A stretch of 50,170 bases of DNA from Verrucomicrobiota bacterium (GTDB taxonomy: Bacteria > Verrucomicrobiota > Verrucomicrobiia > Chthoniobacterales > Chthoniobacteraceae), in assembly GCA_009885995.1 (NCBI GenBank), contig VFJQ01000106.1:1-50170 (forward strand). The letters are read 5' to 3'. The notes beneath the pieces are model-generated. The model made no database searches and was not told the origin of the DNA. It was given only the letters and a program-made list of their open reading frames with translations. Below are positions 9,837 to 18,387 of the stretch, one piece after another (position 1 is the first letter of the stretch; the number at the start of each line of letters is the position of its first letter). The position numbers and the translations under genes were made by a program.

Positions 9837-11986
9837 GCGATCGGGCGTTTCGCTGAAGATCGACGCGACAGGATGAAACCGGCTGCGAGAAGCGCGCTGG
9901 CGGTCGTGAGCGAAACCGGCACGCCGATGCGAAGGAACACGGGCCGGTAGCGCAGGCGGACGACGCCCTCCGTGCGCGGCGGCAATTCCACCACGGGCAC
10001 CATGCCTTGATACGCGCGCACCGGCAGCGGCTTGCCATCGAGCGTGGCCTCGTAGCCGGGATACCACGGTCGCGGAAAGGCGAGCCACACGGGCCGCGGA
10101 TCGACTTCGACCGCGACCTCGACGACCTGCCGGCCGGCGCGCAGCACACGGAGCGGCGGCTGGCCGAGCACGAGGCGCGGTTGATCGGGGGCTACGACCA
10201 CCGGCTTTGCCACCGCAGCGCGGCGGACCTTGCAGTGGAAGACGCGCCCCTCGGGTGACTCGTGGACAAGCTGCCACTCGGGGCCGAGCTGGCGCGCGAT
10301 CGAGGCGTAGCGCGGGGCGATGACGAGGCCGTCCACGCCGAGGAGATCGAGGAGCCAGGCTTTCCCGGGAGAGGTCAGGTCCACGGCGGTTTCCCATGTG
10401 AGTCCGCCGTGCATTTCGAAGAGTCGCGGCAGGCCCGCGGCGCTGAAGCCGGAGTAGCCGTTGAGAAAGCGCAGGTCGGCGTGCATCGGCGTGTTGCATG
10501 GCCGGCGCACGGCGCCAAAGCCGGGCTCGCCTGAGACGCGATCGATGACCTCCACGAAGCCGTGGAGACCGAGATAAAGCCGGGTCGGATCCAACGGCTC
10601 GGGCCGGCGCAGGCTTTCCTCAAAGCGATGCCGGGACACGTGCTGCGCCATCGGCAGCATCCCACTCGTGGCCAGCACACCCGCGCCGGTGAGCACCACT
10701 GGCCACCACGCACGAGGCGCCCACGTCTCGGCAGCCCACCACAGCGCGACGAGCAAGCTGGAGACTGCGGCGAACTCGTAGCTCGCGTTCATCCCGGTCG
10801 CGGTCGTGAGCGCCCACGCGGCGAGCACAGATGCCAGCGCCCACGCCGCGACGGCGCGACGTGGAAGCTCTTGCAGCACCGCGGCACCGAGGAGCGCCAG
10901 CGTGAGATGCACGAGGGGAAGCCACCGGAAGCTCCATCGGAATGACCAGATCCCCGGCAGCATCGAAAGCGCGATGGCGATGGCGAGGAGCACAAACTCC
11001 GCGCGCCATCGCGAGAGCAGACGCCCGCGCATCATCCCAGCGCCCACGAGCAAAGCGGCCACCGGCACGAGCGCGCCCGACATTTCCACGAAGACGTGGG
11101 GCGACGGCTTGTAGTTGAAGTCGAGCCACGGCGTGACGCACGACGGGAGGATCAAGCCGAGCCACGCCTGCCACGGGACGATCCACGCGCGCTGAATCAT
11201 CCCTCCCCATTCCTCGCGCGCCGAGCCTTGCATGAACTCGATCAAGGCCAGCCATGCGGGCGCCGAGAGTCCCAGCCCGCCGCACCACGCCACCGCGAGC
11301 ACGGCGATGCCGGACCATTGGCGCGCGCACAGCCAGCGCACGCCCAGCCACGCGCCGACGATCGCGCCCATGAGCACGGAGAAGGGATTCCCGGCAGCGA
11401 GGAGAAGATAGAAGCATATCGCCGGCACGACCCATCGCCTCCATGGCGAACGATTCTCCGCCGCGCCGAGCAGCGCCCACCACACCCACGGCACCCACAC
11501 AAAACCCGCGAGCGACGAGAACCAATCCGACGCGGCCCAGCCGAGCATCCAGCCGTTGCACGACGCGATCAGCGCCGCGAGAACCGCGCCCGGCACGTGG
11601 AGCCCGCGACGACGAGCGAGCAGGAAGACGCCCGCGGCCAGCACGGCGAGGTGGATCAGCGAAAGCGCGGCCGCATTCCCTGGGATGCTCAGCGGCAGAT
11701 TCCACGCGAGCAGCACGGCGAGATTCGCGAAGAGCGAGAAAGTGCCGCACTGATATTCGCCCGCGAGATTACCGGTCGCCCACGAGCAATGCGTGAGGAT
11801 CGGCCATTCACCGCCGCGCCACGCCCGCGCGATGTCCTCGAAGATCGGCGCGAACCAGAGTTGGTTGTCGCATACCCAAAAGCACTGCGGATCGCGCCAC
11901 AGCAGCAGCATGCCGATGAGCAGCACAAGGCCCGGCGCGAGCAGCACGTGCCACCATCGATGCGAGCGCGCGGACGGTGCGTTCAA
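9824..11986 (-). CDS. YfhO-like polytopic membrane protein
   Basis: A 720-residue integral membrane protein with roughly a dozen hydrophobic segments, the first just after the N terminus (VLLAPGLVLLIGMLLLW) and the last near the C terminus (about 690-710), followed by an Arg/Ser/Lys-rich tail. The soluble part between about residue 470 and 680 is beta-rich, with a Tyr/Pro/Gly-rich stretch (PRPWYPGYEATLDGKPLPV). That stretch is characteristic of the YfhO family and related PMT-like glycosyltransferase-fold proteins. YfhO proteins take part in glycosylating cell-wall polymers in Firmicutes; the substrate here cannot be read from sequence. The ATG at 11986 is chosen because the signal segment follows at once. 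The gene is convergent with the giant protein gene (13-base overlap) and divergent from the MFS gene. Confidence 0.75.
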   Translation of the reverse strand: MNAPSARSHRWWHVLLAPGLVLLIGMLLLWRDPQCFWVCDNQLWFAPIFEDIARAWRGGEWPILTHCSWATGNLAGEYQCGTFSLFANLAVLLAWNLPLSIPGNAAALSLIHLAVLAAGVFLLARRRGLHVPGAVLAALIASCNGWMLGWAASDWFSSLAGFVWVPWVWWALLGAAENRSPWRRWVVPAICFYLLLAAGNPFSVLMGAIVGAWLGVRWLCARQWSGIAVLAVAWCGGLGLSAPAWLALIEFMQGSAREEWGGMIQRAWIVPWQAWLGLILPSCVTPWLDFNYKPSPHVFVEMSGALVPVAALLVGAGMMRGRLLSRWRAEFVLLAIAIALSMLPGIWSFRWSFRWLPLVHLTLALLGAAVLQELPRRAVAAWALASVLAAWALTTATGMNASYEFAAVSSLLVALWWAAETWAPRAWWPVVLTGAGVLATSGMLPMAQHVSRHRFEESLRRPEPLDPTRLYLGLHGFVEVIDRVSGEPGFGAVRRPCNTPMHADLRFLNGYSGFSAAGLPRLFEMHGGLTWETAVDLTSPGKAWLLDLLGVDGLVIAPRYASIARQLGPEWQLVHESPEGRVFHCKVRRAAVAKPVVVAPDQPRLVLGQPPLRVLRAGRQVVEVAVEVDPRPVWLAFPRPWYPGYEATLDGKPLPVRAYQGMVPVVELPPRTEGVVRLRYRPVFLRIGVPVSLTTASALLAAGFILSRRSSAKRPIAQPT

Positions 11987-12045
11987 TCCACGGCCGGCGC
12001 GGTGCCGGAATCGAGAGTGGCGTTGGCTTCGAGCATGGCGACGCG

Positions 12046-13479
12046 ATGGAACCGCAGGAGGACGCGCCTCCTCAAGCAGGAACGCGTGCCCGGGAGCTTG
12101 CGCCGGCAGCGCGAGGCGGCGAGTCTCCGCGCCCGTCGATGCCCGCCCCGCAGCCTTCCGCCGCTCGTGATCCCTACGCGGCGTTTCGCGTGCCGGCGTA
12201 TCGGCTCTACGCGCTCGGCTATTTCATCTCGGTGCTCGGTCGCTCGGCGGTGGCGGTCGCGATTGGCTACGAGCTGTATCAGCGCACGCACTCGGCGACG
12301 GCGCTCGGGCTCGTGGGCTTGGTCGGCGCGCTGCCGGTGATCCTCTTCGCGCTCCCCGCCGGACACCTCGCGGATCGGGGAAACCGAAAGACCATCATGA
12401 TGATCGCGCAACTCGGGATGGGGCTCGGGTCGTTCCTGCTTTTCCTGCTCTCGCGGCATCACGCCGCGGTGCCCGCGTGGCCGGTGCTCGATCGACTCAG
12501 CGCAGCGCTGGCGTGGACATCCCGAGCCTTTGGCGAAAAAGGCGTTGTCTACGATCCAGCCGTGCCGCTGATGTTCGGCGCGTTGTTCCTGAACAGTTGC
12601 GCGCGCGCGTTTGGCTGGGCGGCGCGCGGGGCGTTCGTCTCGAACTTGATCCCGCGCGAGGTGCTGACCAATGCGATCACATGGAACAGCTCACTGTTTC
12701 AAATGTCGTCGCTGCTCGGGCCGGCCGCGGCAGGCATCGTGATCGCGAGCTTCGGCGTGCCGGCGGCGTATGCGCTGGACGTGGTCTGCGCGCTGGCCTT
12801 CTTCGCATGCCTCGCCGGAGTCCGGCACACTCGCGTCGAGGCGCCGCGCGAAGAAGCAGACTTCCTGAGCGGCCTGCGCTTCGTGTGGCGCTCGAAGGAA
12901 ATCCTCGGCGCGATCACCCTGGATCTCTTCGCGGTGCTGGTCGGTGGCGCGACCGCGCTGCTGCCGGTATTTGCAGAGGAGATCCTGCATGTCGATGCAC
13001 GCGGGCTAGGCATCCTGCGCGCCGCGCCATCGCTGGGCGCGCTCGTGATGGGATTTGCGCTCGCACATCTGCCGCCGATGCGCCGCGCTGGCGTGGTGCT
13101 GCTCTGGTCGGTGATCGGTTTCGGCGTCGCGACGGTGCTCTTCGGTTTGTCGGAAAACTTTGTGCTTTCCTTCGTCGCGCTCGCGCTGACTGGCGCGCTC
13201 GACAATGTGAGCATCGTGGTGAGGCACACCTTGGTCCAACTGCTCACGCCCGACGCGATGCGTGGCCGTGTGGGAGCCGTGAACAATGTTTTCATCAACT
13301 CCTCAAACGAGATCGGTCAGCTTGAGAGCGGGCTGACGGCTGCGCTTTTCGGCGCGGTGGGGTCCGTCGTCGGCGGCGGGATCGGCGTGATCCTCGTGGT
13401 GTTGCTCGTCGCGTGGCGGCTGCCGGAAGTCCGCCAGATCGGCGCGCTGCACGAACTGGAACCGGAGAGCGATCCTTAG
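12046..13479 (+). CDS. MFS transporter, EntS-like (MFS_3)
   Basis: About 477 residues with 12 predicted membrane helices. The first helix (YALGYFISVLGRSAVAVAIGY) is followed by the loop motif GHLADRGNRK, the MFS motif-A signature between helices 2 and 3. The order and the long central loop fit the MFS_3/enterobactin-exporter-like group, normally drug or siderophore efflux in the inner membrane. The ATG at 12046 is preferred over the GTG at 11977, which would overlap the divergent gene; an ATG at 12139 (MPAPQPS) is equally possible because the intervening Pro/Arg-rich stretch is not part of the family. It overlaps the next, convergent gene by 4 bases. Substrate unknown. Confidence 0.85.
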   Translation: MEPQEDAPPQAGTRARELAPAARGGESPRPSMPAPQPSAARDPYAAFRVPAYRLYALGYFISVLGRSAVAVAIGYELYQRTHSATALGLVGLVGALPVILFALPAGHLADRGNRKTIMMIAQLGMGLGSFLLFLLSRHHAAVPAWPVLDRLSAALAWTSRAFGEKGVVYDPAVPLMFGALFLNSCARAFGWAARGAFVSNLIPREVLTNAITWNSSLFQMSSLLGPAAAGIVIASFGVPAAYALDVVCALAFFACLAGVRHTRVEAPREEADFLSGLRFVWRSKEILGAITLDLFAVLVGGATALLPVFAEEILHVDARGLGILRAAPSLGALVMGFALAHLPPMRRAGVVLLWSVIGFGVATVLFGLSENFVLSFVALALTGALDNVSIVVRHTLVQLLTPDAMRGRVGAVNNVFINSSNEIGQLESGLTAALFGAVGSVVGGGIGVILVVLLVAWRLPEVRQIGALHELEPESDP

Positions 13480-14405
13480 GTCGTCAAAAGCGGCGCGATC
13501 GCCGCGACGACCTCACTCGGCTCGATCCGGGATAGATCACCTCCCGGCGCAGCGAGCACACGAACACGGAGATTCGCCGGAGCCCAAACCTGCGGATCGG
13601 TCGGCCCGAACAGCAATACTGACGGCGTGCCCACTGCCGCGGCGAGGTGCGAGATTCCGCTGTCGTGTCCGACGAATCCCGAGCATCGCGCGAGAAGCGC
13701 AGCAAGCTGCGGCAGCGGCAGATCGCGGGCGAAGCGCAAGCGTCCTGGAAAGGCGCCATCGAGTTCTGCGAGCGTGGTGTGCTCCGCTTCGCCACCCACG
13801 ACCAGCAGCCGCACTGGCTGTGCGATGAGTTGCGCGATGAGTTCACGCCAGCGTTCGAGCGGCCAATTTTTCCGCACGCCTCCGCTGCCCGGATGGAGCG
13901 CGAGAATAGGACCATTTTCCTCGCCCAAAAATCCGTCCGCGAATGTGCGGTCCGCGTCGCTCGTAAAAATCGTCGCCGCAGGGTCATCAAGGTAGAGCGC
14001 GAGGCTTTGCAGCGGGCGGGCGAGCTGGTGCGCGGCGTGGATGCTGTCGTCGATGCGGACGTGCGCGGAGAGGAAACACTTCACGCCAGCACGACGCAGG
14101 TTCGTCTCGAAGATGCCGTCGGGATCGAACAGATAGCTGACGACCTGCTGGAACCCGGCGAAATACTCACACAACTCCGCGTCGAGCGTGCCGCCACGGG
14201 CAAAGAATCCGGCGAGCGGTCCGTATTCGATCGAACGCACGGCGTCCGCGTAGTAGCGGCCTTCCGCGAGTGCCGCGATGTGGCGGTAGCCGATGATCTC
14301 AAGGTGCGCGGCCGGGAAAGCCTCTCGCACGACTCGAAGCGCCGGCAGTGTGAGGATGAAATCGCCGATCGCGCCGCCGCGAATGACAAGGATGCGAGGC
14401 GTCAT
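13476..14405 (-). CDS. Family 9 glycosyltransferase (heptosyltransferase-like)
   Basis: 309 residues. The N terminus ILVIRGGAIGDFILTLPAL is the classic start of ADP-heptose:LPS heptosyltransferases (GT9). The C-terminal half shows LHPGSGGVRKNWPLERW (about 190-206), VVGGEAE, and the donor-site motif GHDSGISHLAAAVGTPSVLLFG.TDP (about 258-282). It probably adds a sugar to LPS core or another surface glycan on the cytoplasmic face. At 309 residues it is slightly shorter than WaaC/WaaF (about 320-350). It is last in a probable minus-strand operon with the small lipoprotein and the coiled-coil membrane protein, which suggests an envelope role. Confidence 0.9.
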   Translation of the reverse strand: MTPRILVIRGGAIGDFILTLPALRVVREAFPAAHLEIIGYRHIAALAEGRYYADAVRSIEYGPLAGFFARGGTLDAELCEYFAGFQQVVSYLFDPDGIFETNLRRAGVKCFLSAHVRIDDSIHAAHQLARPLQSLALYLDDPAATIFTSDADRTFADGFLGEENGPILALHPGSGGVRKNWPLERWRELIAQLIAQPVRLLVVGGEAEHTTLAELDGAFPGRLRFARDLPLPQLAALLARCSGFVGHDSGISHLAAAVGTPSVLLFGPTDPQVWAPANLRVRVLAAPGGDLSRIEPSEVVAAIAPLLTT

Positions 14406-14436
14406 TGTGACCGGCGACCGAGCGTCGCCAAAGCCG

Positions 14437-14613
14437 CTAGTAACTGCCTTCGGTATTCATCATCCCACCGAGCGGTCCCTGACTTTCCCAACGCTCGGGG
14501 CGATTCCACGGGATGGTGCTCACGCGGTTCGGATCCTCCTCGCCGTCCGAAGCACAGCCTCCGAGGCCGAGAGCCCCACAGGCAAGAATCAGAAAGGCGA
14601 ACAGGCGACCCAT
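14437..14613 (-). CDS. Small lipoprotein
   Basis: 58 residues: MGRLFAFLILACGALGLGGC is a lipoprotein signal with a good lipobox (LGGC, Cys20), followed by an acidic, Asp/Glu/Pro/Trp-rich mature part of about 38 residues ending NTEGSY. ATG 14613 is chosen; a GTG 12 bases upstream in the same frame would add four residues. It lies 20 bases after the coiled-coil gene and 31 bases before the glycosyltransferase, all on the minus strand, so probably one transcript. No recognised domain; likely a small envelope lipoprotein of a kind often missed by gene finders. Confidence 0.75.
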   Translation of the reverse strand: MGRLFAFLILACGALGLGGCASDGEEDPNRVSTIPWNRPERWESQGPLGGMMNTEGSY

Positions 14614-14633
14614 GGTAGCCAGCACAGGTAAAA

Positions 14634-15425
14634 TCAGCGGTCGCCCTGGAAGATGACGGTATCGCCCGGCTGCACGGATTCGCCACGGGCGATCGTGCCA
14701 GGCAAAACGTCTGCGATCGCACTGCTCGGCTCGACCGTGGTGACCTTCACCTTTCCGATCATCGCGCCGCTCCGGGTGACGACCATCTGCGCGCCGGACT
14801 TGAGACCCGACTTGTCGCCGAGATTGAGGACGACGAAATTCCAGCCGGGATTGTAGGCGAGGACCTTGCCAGTGAGTCCGTTGCGGACGTATCCCACCTT
14901 GTATTCCTGAATCGTGCGATCCTTCGCAGCGAACTGCGTTTCGAGGTCGTCCGCCTTTTTCTTGAGCGACTCCTGCACCTGCTTGGCTTCGGCGAGCTCG
15001 GTTTCGAGTTTCGTCTTGTTCTCGGTCAGATCCTTAACCTTGGCGGCGAGTTCCTCGGGTTTGATGCCCTCGAACTGCGCCTTGATCTTATCGAGATCAG
15101 CTTGAGCCACCCCGAGCTTCTGCTCGGCATCCTTCATTGCTGTCTCCGCCTTCGCGAGGTCCGCCTTCGCCGTGTCGAGCATCCCCTTGGTCGAAGTGAG
15201 ATCGTCCTCGGCCTTCTTTTTCGCGGCCTCGGCCTCTTCGAGGCTCTTCTTCGTGTCGGCAAGTTCGCCCTGCGTCTTTTTCAAGTCGGCCTTCGTCTTG
15301 TCGCGATCCGTCTTCGTGTTGCTGAGATCGGATTGCAGCGCCTTAGCCTGCTCCGTCGCTTTGTAGCCGAGGAATGCAGCGCCGAGGCCGATGACGATGG
15401 TGAGGATCAGGAAAAGTCGGGCCAT
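14634..15425 (-). CDS. Membrane-anchored coiled-coil protein
   Basis: 263 residues. One N-terminal membrane helix (LFLILTIVIGLGAAFLGY) is followed by a long Lys/Ala/Glu/Asp heptad coiled coil (about 25-175) and a C-terminal beta-rich domain (about 180-263, with AYNPGWNFVVLNLGDKSGLK and GKVKVTTVEPSSAIADV). That last domain resembles the beta domains of MreC-like and other envelope scaffold proteins, but I cannot assign a named family. The likely topology is cytoplasmic N terminus, with rod and beta domain in the periplasm. It is first gene of the minus-strand set with the small lipoprotein and GT9, and divergent from the SRP RNA. Probably structural. Confidence 0.8.
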   Translation of the reverse strand: MARLFLILTIVIGLGAAFLGYKATEQAKALQSDLSNTKTDRDKTKADLKKTQGELADTKKSLEEAEAAKKKAEDDLTSTKGMLDTAKADLAKAETAMKDAEQKLGVAQADLDKIKAQFEGIKPEELAAKVKDLTENKTKLETELAEAKQVQESLKKKADDLETQFAAKDRTIQEYKVGYVRNGLTGKVLAYNPGWNFVVLNLGDKSGLKSGAQMVVTRSGAMIGKVKVTTVEPSSAIADVLPGTIARGESVQPGDTVIFQGDR

Positions 15426-15589
15426 GGTTGGTGGTTAGTGACTGAGGCGTGTAGGGGACTGAACATGGCTTGTCGAGCCACGGGTTGGTTGTTGGGGCGG
15501 GTGATTAAGTGGGCCTGATTCTTCTTGGCAAGGAGGAACTCGGATTTTTTAGGAGAAAATGCCTTGTCGCCTCGCAAGCGCCGGGCATC

Positions 15590-15698
<109 letters not shown>

Positions 15699-15758
15699 CT
15701 TTCGGCTGGTGCACTTTCCGTTTGTGCGCACTCGCGCTGTGGCCTTTTCTCCGCGCCC

Positions 15759-16991
15759 ATGTTTCGCACCGGCGCCCAGCTTTTCTTTCTCACGGCCATC
15801 GTGGGGCTGCTCCTCATGCGCGAGGCGTCCCGCGATCCGATGCTGCGCGTCGAGGAAGGCTTCGCGGATTTTCTGGCCATGAATGCGCAGCGCATGGAGC
15901 CGCCGCCGCGGATTACGCTCGTGCGCATCGACGACGCAAGTCTCGGCGGACATACGTGGCCGTGGTCGCCGCTGGATTTCGCGCTCTTCTTTCAATCCGC
16001 GAACGCCTTCCGACCCGAGGTGCTCGCGACCGAGGAGAGCTTCACCTGGGGCAAGGGCGACAAGAACGCGCCGCATGCGCAGATCCTGCGCGAGCAGGTG
16101 CTGAAGTCGCCGCGAGTGCTGCTCGGTGCGCGACTCGGCTTTCCGGAGGATCCGGACATCCTGCCGCCACTCGAAGCGACGCCCATGCTGCGCCGCGTGA
16201 CCGGCGACATCAGCCGCGTGCCGGAATTTGCGAGCATCGAGATGCAGTCCGACGTGGATTTCCGCCTTTCGAGCGCGACAGGATTCACGAACCTCCCGCG
16301 CCCCGACAACTGGCATCGCAGCGTGCCGCTCGTGCTGCGCTACCGCGGGCAGATCGTGCCCACCTTCGTGCTCCAGGCGGTGTTGCTTTGGGAAAAGGCG
16401 ACGATCGAAGAAGTCACCGTCGCACTCGGTTCGCATGTGGCGGTCGGCGACCGGCTCTCGATCCCGATCGATGCCACGGGCGAGATGCGTGTCGATTTCG
16501 GCGCCGAACGCGACCAGTGCAGCCTCGACGACCTCGTGCTCGCCGCCGAGCAGCGCGACGCCGCCAGCGATCCGCGTCTGCCCACGCAGTTGTTCGCCGG
16601 TCGCTTTCTACTGCTCGCGCGGACCGATCGCGAAGCGAACACGCTCCGCCTCGCCCGCGGCACGCCAGGATCGCGCGGCGAGCTGTTCACCGCAGCGATC
16701 GCGACGATCCAAGGCCGCACATTCATCCATCGGGCGCCGTGGTGGAGCGATCTCGTCATCATCGGTTTCCTCGCCTTCATCGGCTACTGGGTGCCGCGGT
16801 GGAGCCGGGGACTCACCGCCTTCCTCGCCTGCGCAGCGCTGCCCGCCTACGTGCTGCTCGCGCTCGGCATTTTCGGCGCACACCGCACGTGGATCTCCGC
16901 GATCATCCCCGCTGGGCTGATTCTTTTCCTCCTCGTCTATCGCCTCGTGTCCCCAAACCTCGACCCGCGGCCTGCCCCGCCAACGCGTTGA
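15759..16991 (+). CDS. CHASE2-domain membrane protein without output domain
   Basis: 410 residues. The N-terminal membrane segment (LFFLTAIVGLLLM) is followed by an extracytoplasmic domain (about 25-320) with the CHASE2 features RITLVRIDDASL, WPWSPLDFALFF, VPLVLRYRGQIVPTFVLQAV and DRLSIPIDATGEMRVDFG. About three membrane helices follow (about 325-400). CHASE2 is normally the sensor part of adenylate cyclases, kinases or GGDEF proteins. Here the protein ends shortly after the last helix, so no signalling output is encoded in the same chain. Start ATG 15759 is chosen because the reading frame upstream runs through the SRP RNA. Partner unknown; it may work with a separate cytoplasmic effector. 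Confidence 0.75.
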   Translation: MFRTGAQLFFLTAIVGLLLMREASRDPMLRVEEGFADFLAMNAQRMEPPPRITLVRIDDASLGGHTWPWSPLDFALFFQSANAFRPEVLATEESFTWGKGDKNAPHAQILREQVLKSPRVLLGARLGFPEDPDILPPLEATPMLRRVTGDISRVPEFASIEMQSDVDFRLSSATGFTNLPRPDNWHRSVPLVLRYRGQIVPTFVLQAVLLWEKATIEEVTVALGSHVAVGDRLSIPIDATGEMRVDFGAERDQCSLDDLVLAAEQRDAASDPRLPTQLFAGRFLLLARTDREANTLRLARGTPGSRGELFTAAIATIQGRTFIHRAPWWSDLVIIGFLAFIGYWVPRWSRGLTAFLACAALPAYVLLALGIFGAHRTWISAIIPAGLILFLLVYRLVSPNLDPRPAPPTR

Positions 16992-17010
16992 TTCCCCTGC
17001 CCCAGCGCCG

Positions 17011-18387
17011 ATGACCTTCACGCGACTGACCCGCGACATCGAGATCGGTGCGAACTCCTACGCACTCGATCTCGCCGGCCACCGCCTCGTGCTCGACTGC
17101 GGACTTCACCCCCAGCACGACGGCCGCGCCGGCACGCCTCTGCTCGACCGGCTCGCGCCCGGCAGTGTCGATGCCGCCGTGCTCACGCACGCGCACCACG
17201 ATCATATCGGCTGCCTTCCCCTGCTCCAGCGGCACCAGCCGCAGGCGCCCGTCTTCATGACCGAAGCCACCCGCCTGCTCGGCGACGTCATGCTTCACAA
17301 CTCGGTCAACGTGATGATGCGCAGGCAGGAGGAACTCGCCGCGGAAGTTCCGCTCTTCACCCACGGCGAAGCCACCATCGCCACGAAACGCTGGAGACCC
17401 GTGCCGCTCGAGACGCGCTTTGACATCACGGGCGAGCGCCTCGGACCCCACGGCGAATCCCCCATCTCGCTCGAATTCTTCGACGCCGGCCACATCCTCG
17501 GCTCCGTCGGCGTGCGCATCTGCGCAGAAGGCCGCATGATCTTTTACACCGGCGATGTCCAGTTCGACGACCAGACGATCTCGAAGGCGGCAGCCTTCCC
17601 CGCCGAGCCCATCGATGTGCTAATCATGGAGACCACACGCGGCGACCGCGCCACTGAGCCGGGCTTCACTCGCGCCGGCGAGGAGCAGCGCCTCGCCACC
17701 GCCATGCGCGAAGTCTTCGACGCCGGCGGCGCGGTGCTCATCCCCACATTCGCGCTCGGCAAGACGCAGGAGATGCTCGCGATGTTTCACGAGTTTCACC
17801 GGGACGGATTGCTGCGCAGCGACTGCCCGATCTACATCAGCGGCCTCGGCGCCAAGCTCACCGAAATCCACGATCGCCTCGCCGGCCAGACGCGCCGCCA
17901 GCACCCCGGCCTGCGGCTGGCCGATGAAGTCCCGCACTACGTCCTCGCCGGCCAGAGCGCGGAATTCGAGCCGCTCAAATCACGCCGCATCTACGCCCTC
18001 TCGAGCGGCATGATGATCGAGCACACGCTCTCGAACACCTTCGCTCGGCGGCTGATGGAGAATCCGAAAAGCGCGATCTTCTTCGTCGGCTACTGCGATC
18101 CGCAAACACCCGGCGGCATCCTCCGCCAGAGCGCCCCCAGCGAACTCGTGCAACTCGATGCCGCAGTTCCTCCGCAACCGCGCAACTGCCGGCTTGAGCG
18201 CTTCGATTTCAGCGGCCACGCCTCCCGCGAAAACCTCCGCGCCTACGCGAACAAAGTGCGCCCGAAAAAGATCCTGCTCGTCCACGGCGATGCCGAGGCC
18301 TCCGGCTGGTTCCGCGAAGCGCTCTCCGCCGATCTGCCCGAGTGCGAAGTGCTCATCCCACCGGCGGGCGAGGCGATCGAACTTTGA
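17011..18387 (+). CDS. MBL-fold beta-CASP nuclease-like protein
   Basis: 458 residues. The metal-binding motif T-H60-A-H62-H63-D64-H65 is intact. Further metal motifs are DAGHILGS (about 155-162) and YTGDVQFDD (about 178-186). The beta-CASP insert (about 200-380) contains VLIPTFALGKTQE and SSGMMIEHT, and the RMMBL end has FDFSGHASRENL and KKILLVHGD. This is the domain order of bacterial and archaeal CPSF-like RNA processing enzymes. Expected role: a zinc-dependent RNase (endo- or exonuclease) in RNA processing. All motifs are complete. It overlaps the next gene at TTGA (4 bases), so the two are probably co-transcribed. Confidence 0.85.
   Translation: MTFTRLTRDIEIGANSYALDLAGHRLVLDCGLHPQHDGRAGTPLLDRLAPGSVDAAVLTHAHHDHIGCLPLLQRHQPQAPVFMTEATRLLGDVMLHNSVNVMMRRQEELAAEVPLFTHGEATIATKRWRPVPLETRFDITGERLGPHGESPISLEFFDAGHILGSVGVRICAEGRMIFYTGDVQFDDQTISKAAAFPAEPIDVLIMETTRGDRATEPGFTRAGEEQRLATAMREVFDAGGAVLIPTFALGKTQEMLAMFHEFHRDGLLRSDCPIYISGLGAKLTEIHDRLAGQTRRQHPGLRLADEVPHYVLAGQSAEFEPLKSRRIYALSSGMMIEHTLSNTFARRLMENPKSAIFFVGYCDPQTPGGILRQSAPSELVQLDAAVPPQPRNCRLERFDFSGHASRENLRAYANKVRPKKILLVHGDAEASGWFREALSADLPECEVLIPPAGEAIEL

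Noticed and set aside
6987..10499. Antisense open frame of 1170 codons on the minus strand
   Set aside because: It is the complement of the giant repeat gene and the 3' end of the YfhO-like gene; the product is Arg/Ala/His-rich with no fold, a result of GC-rich third positions.
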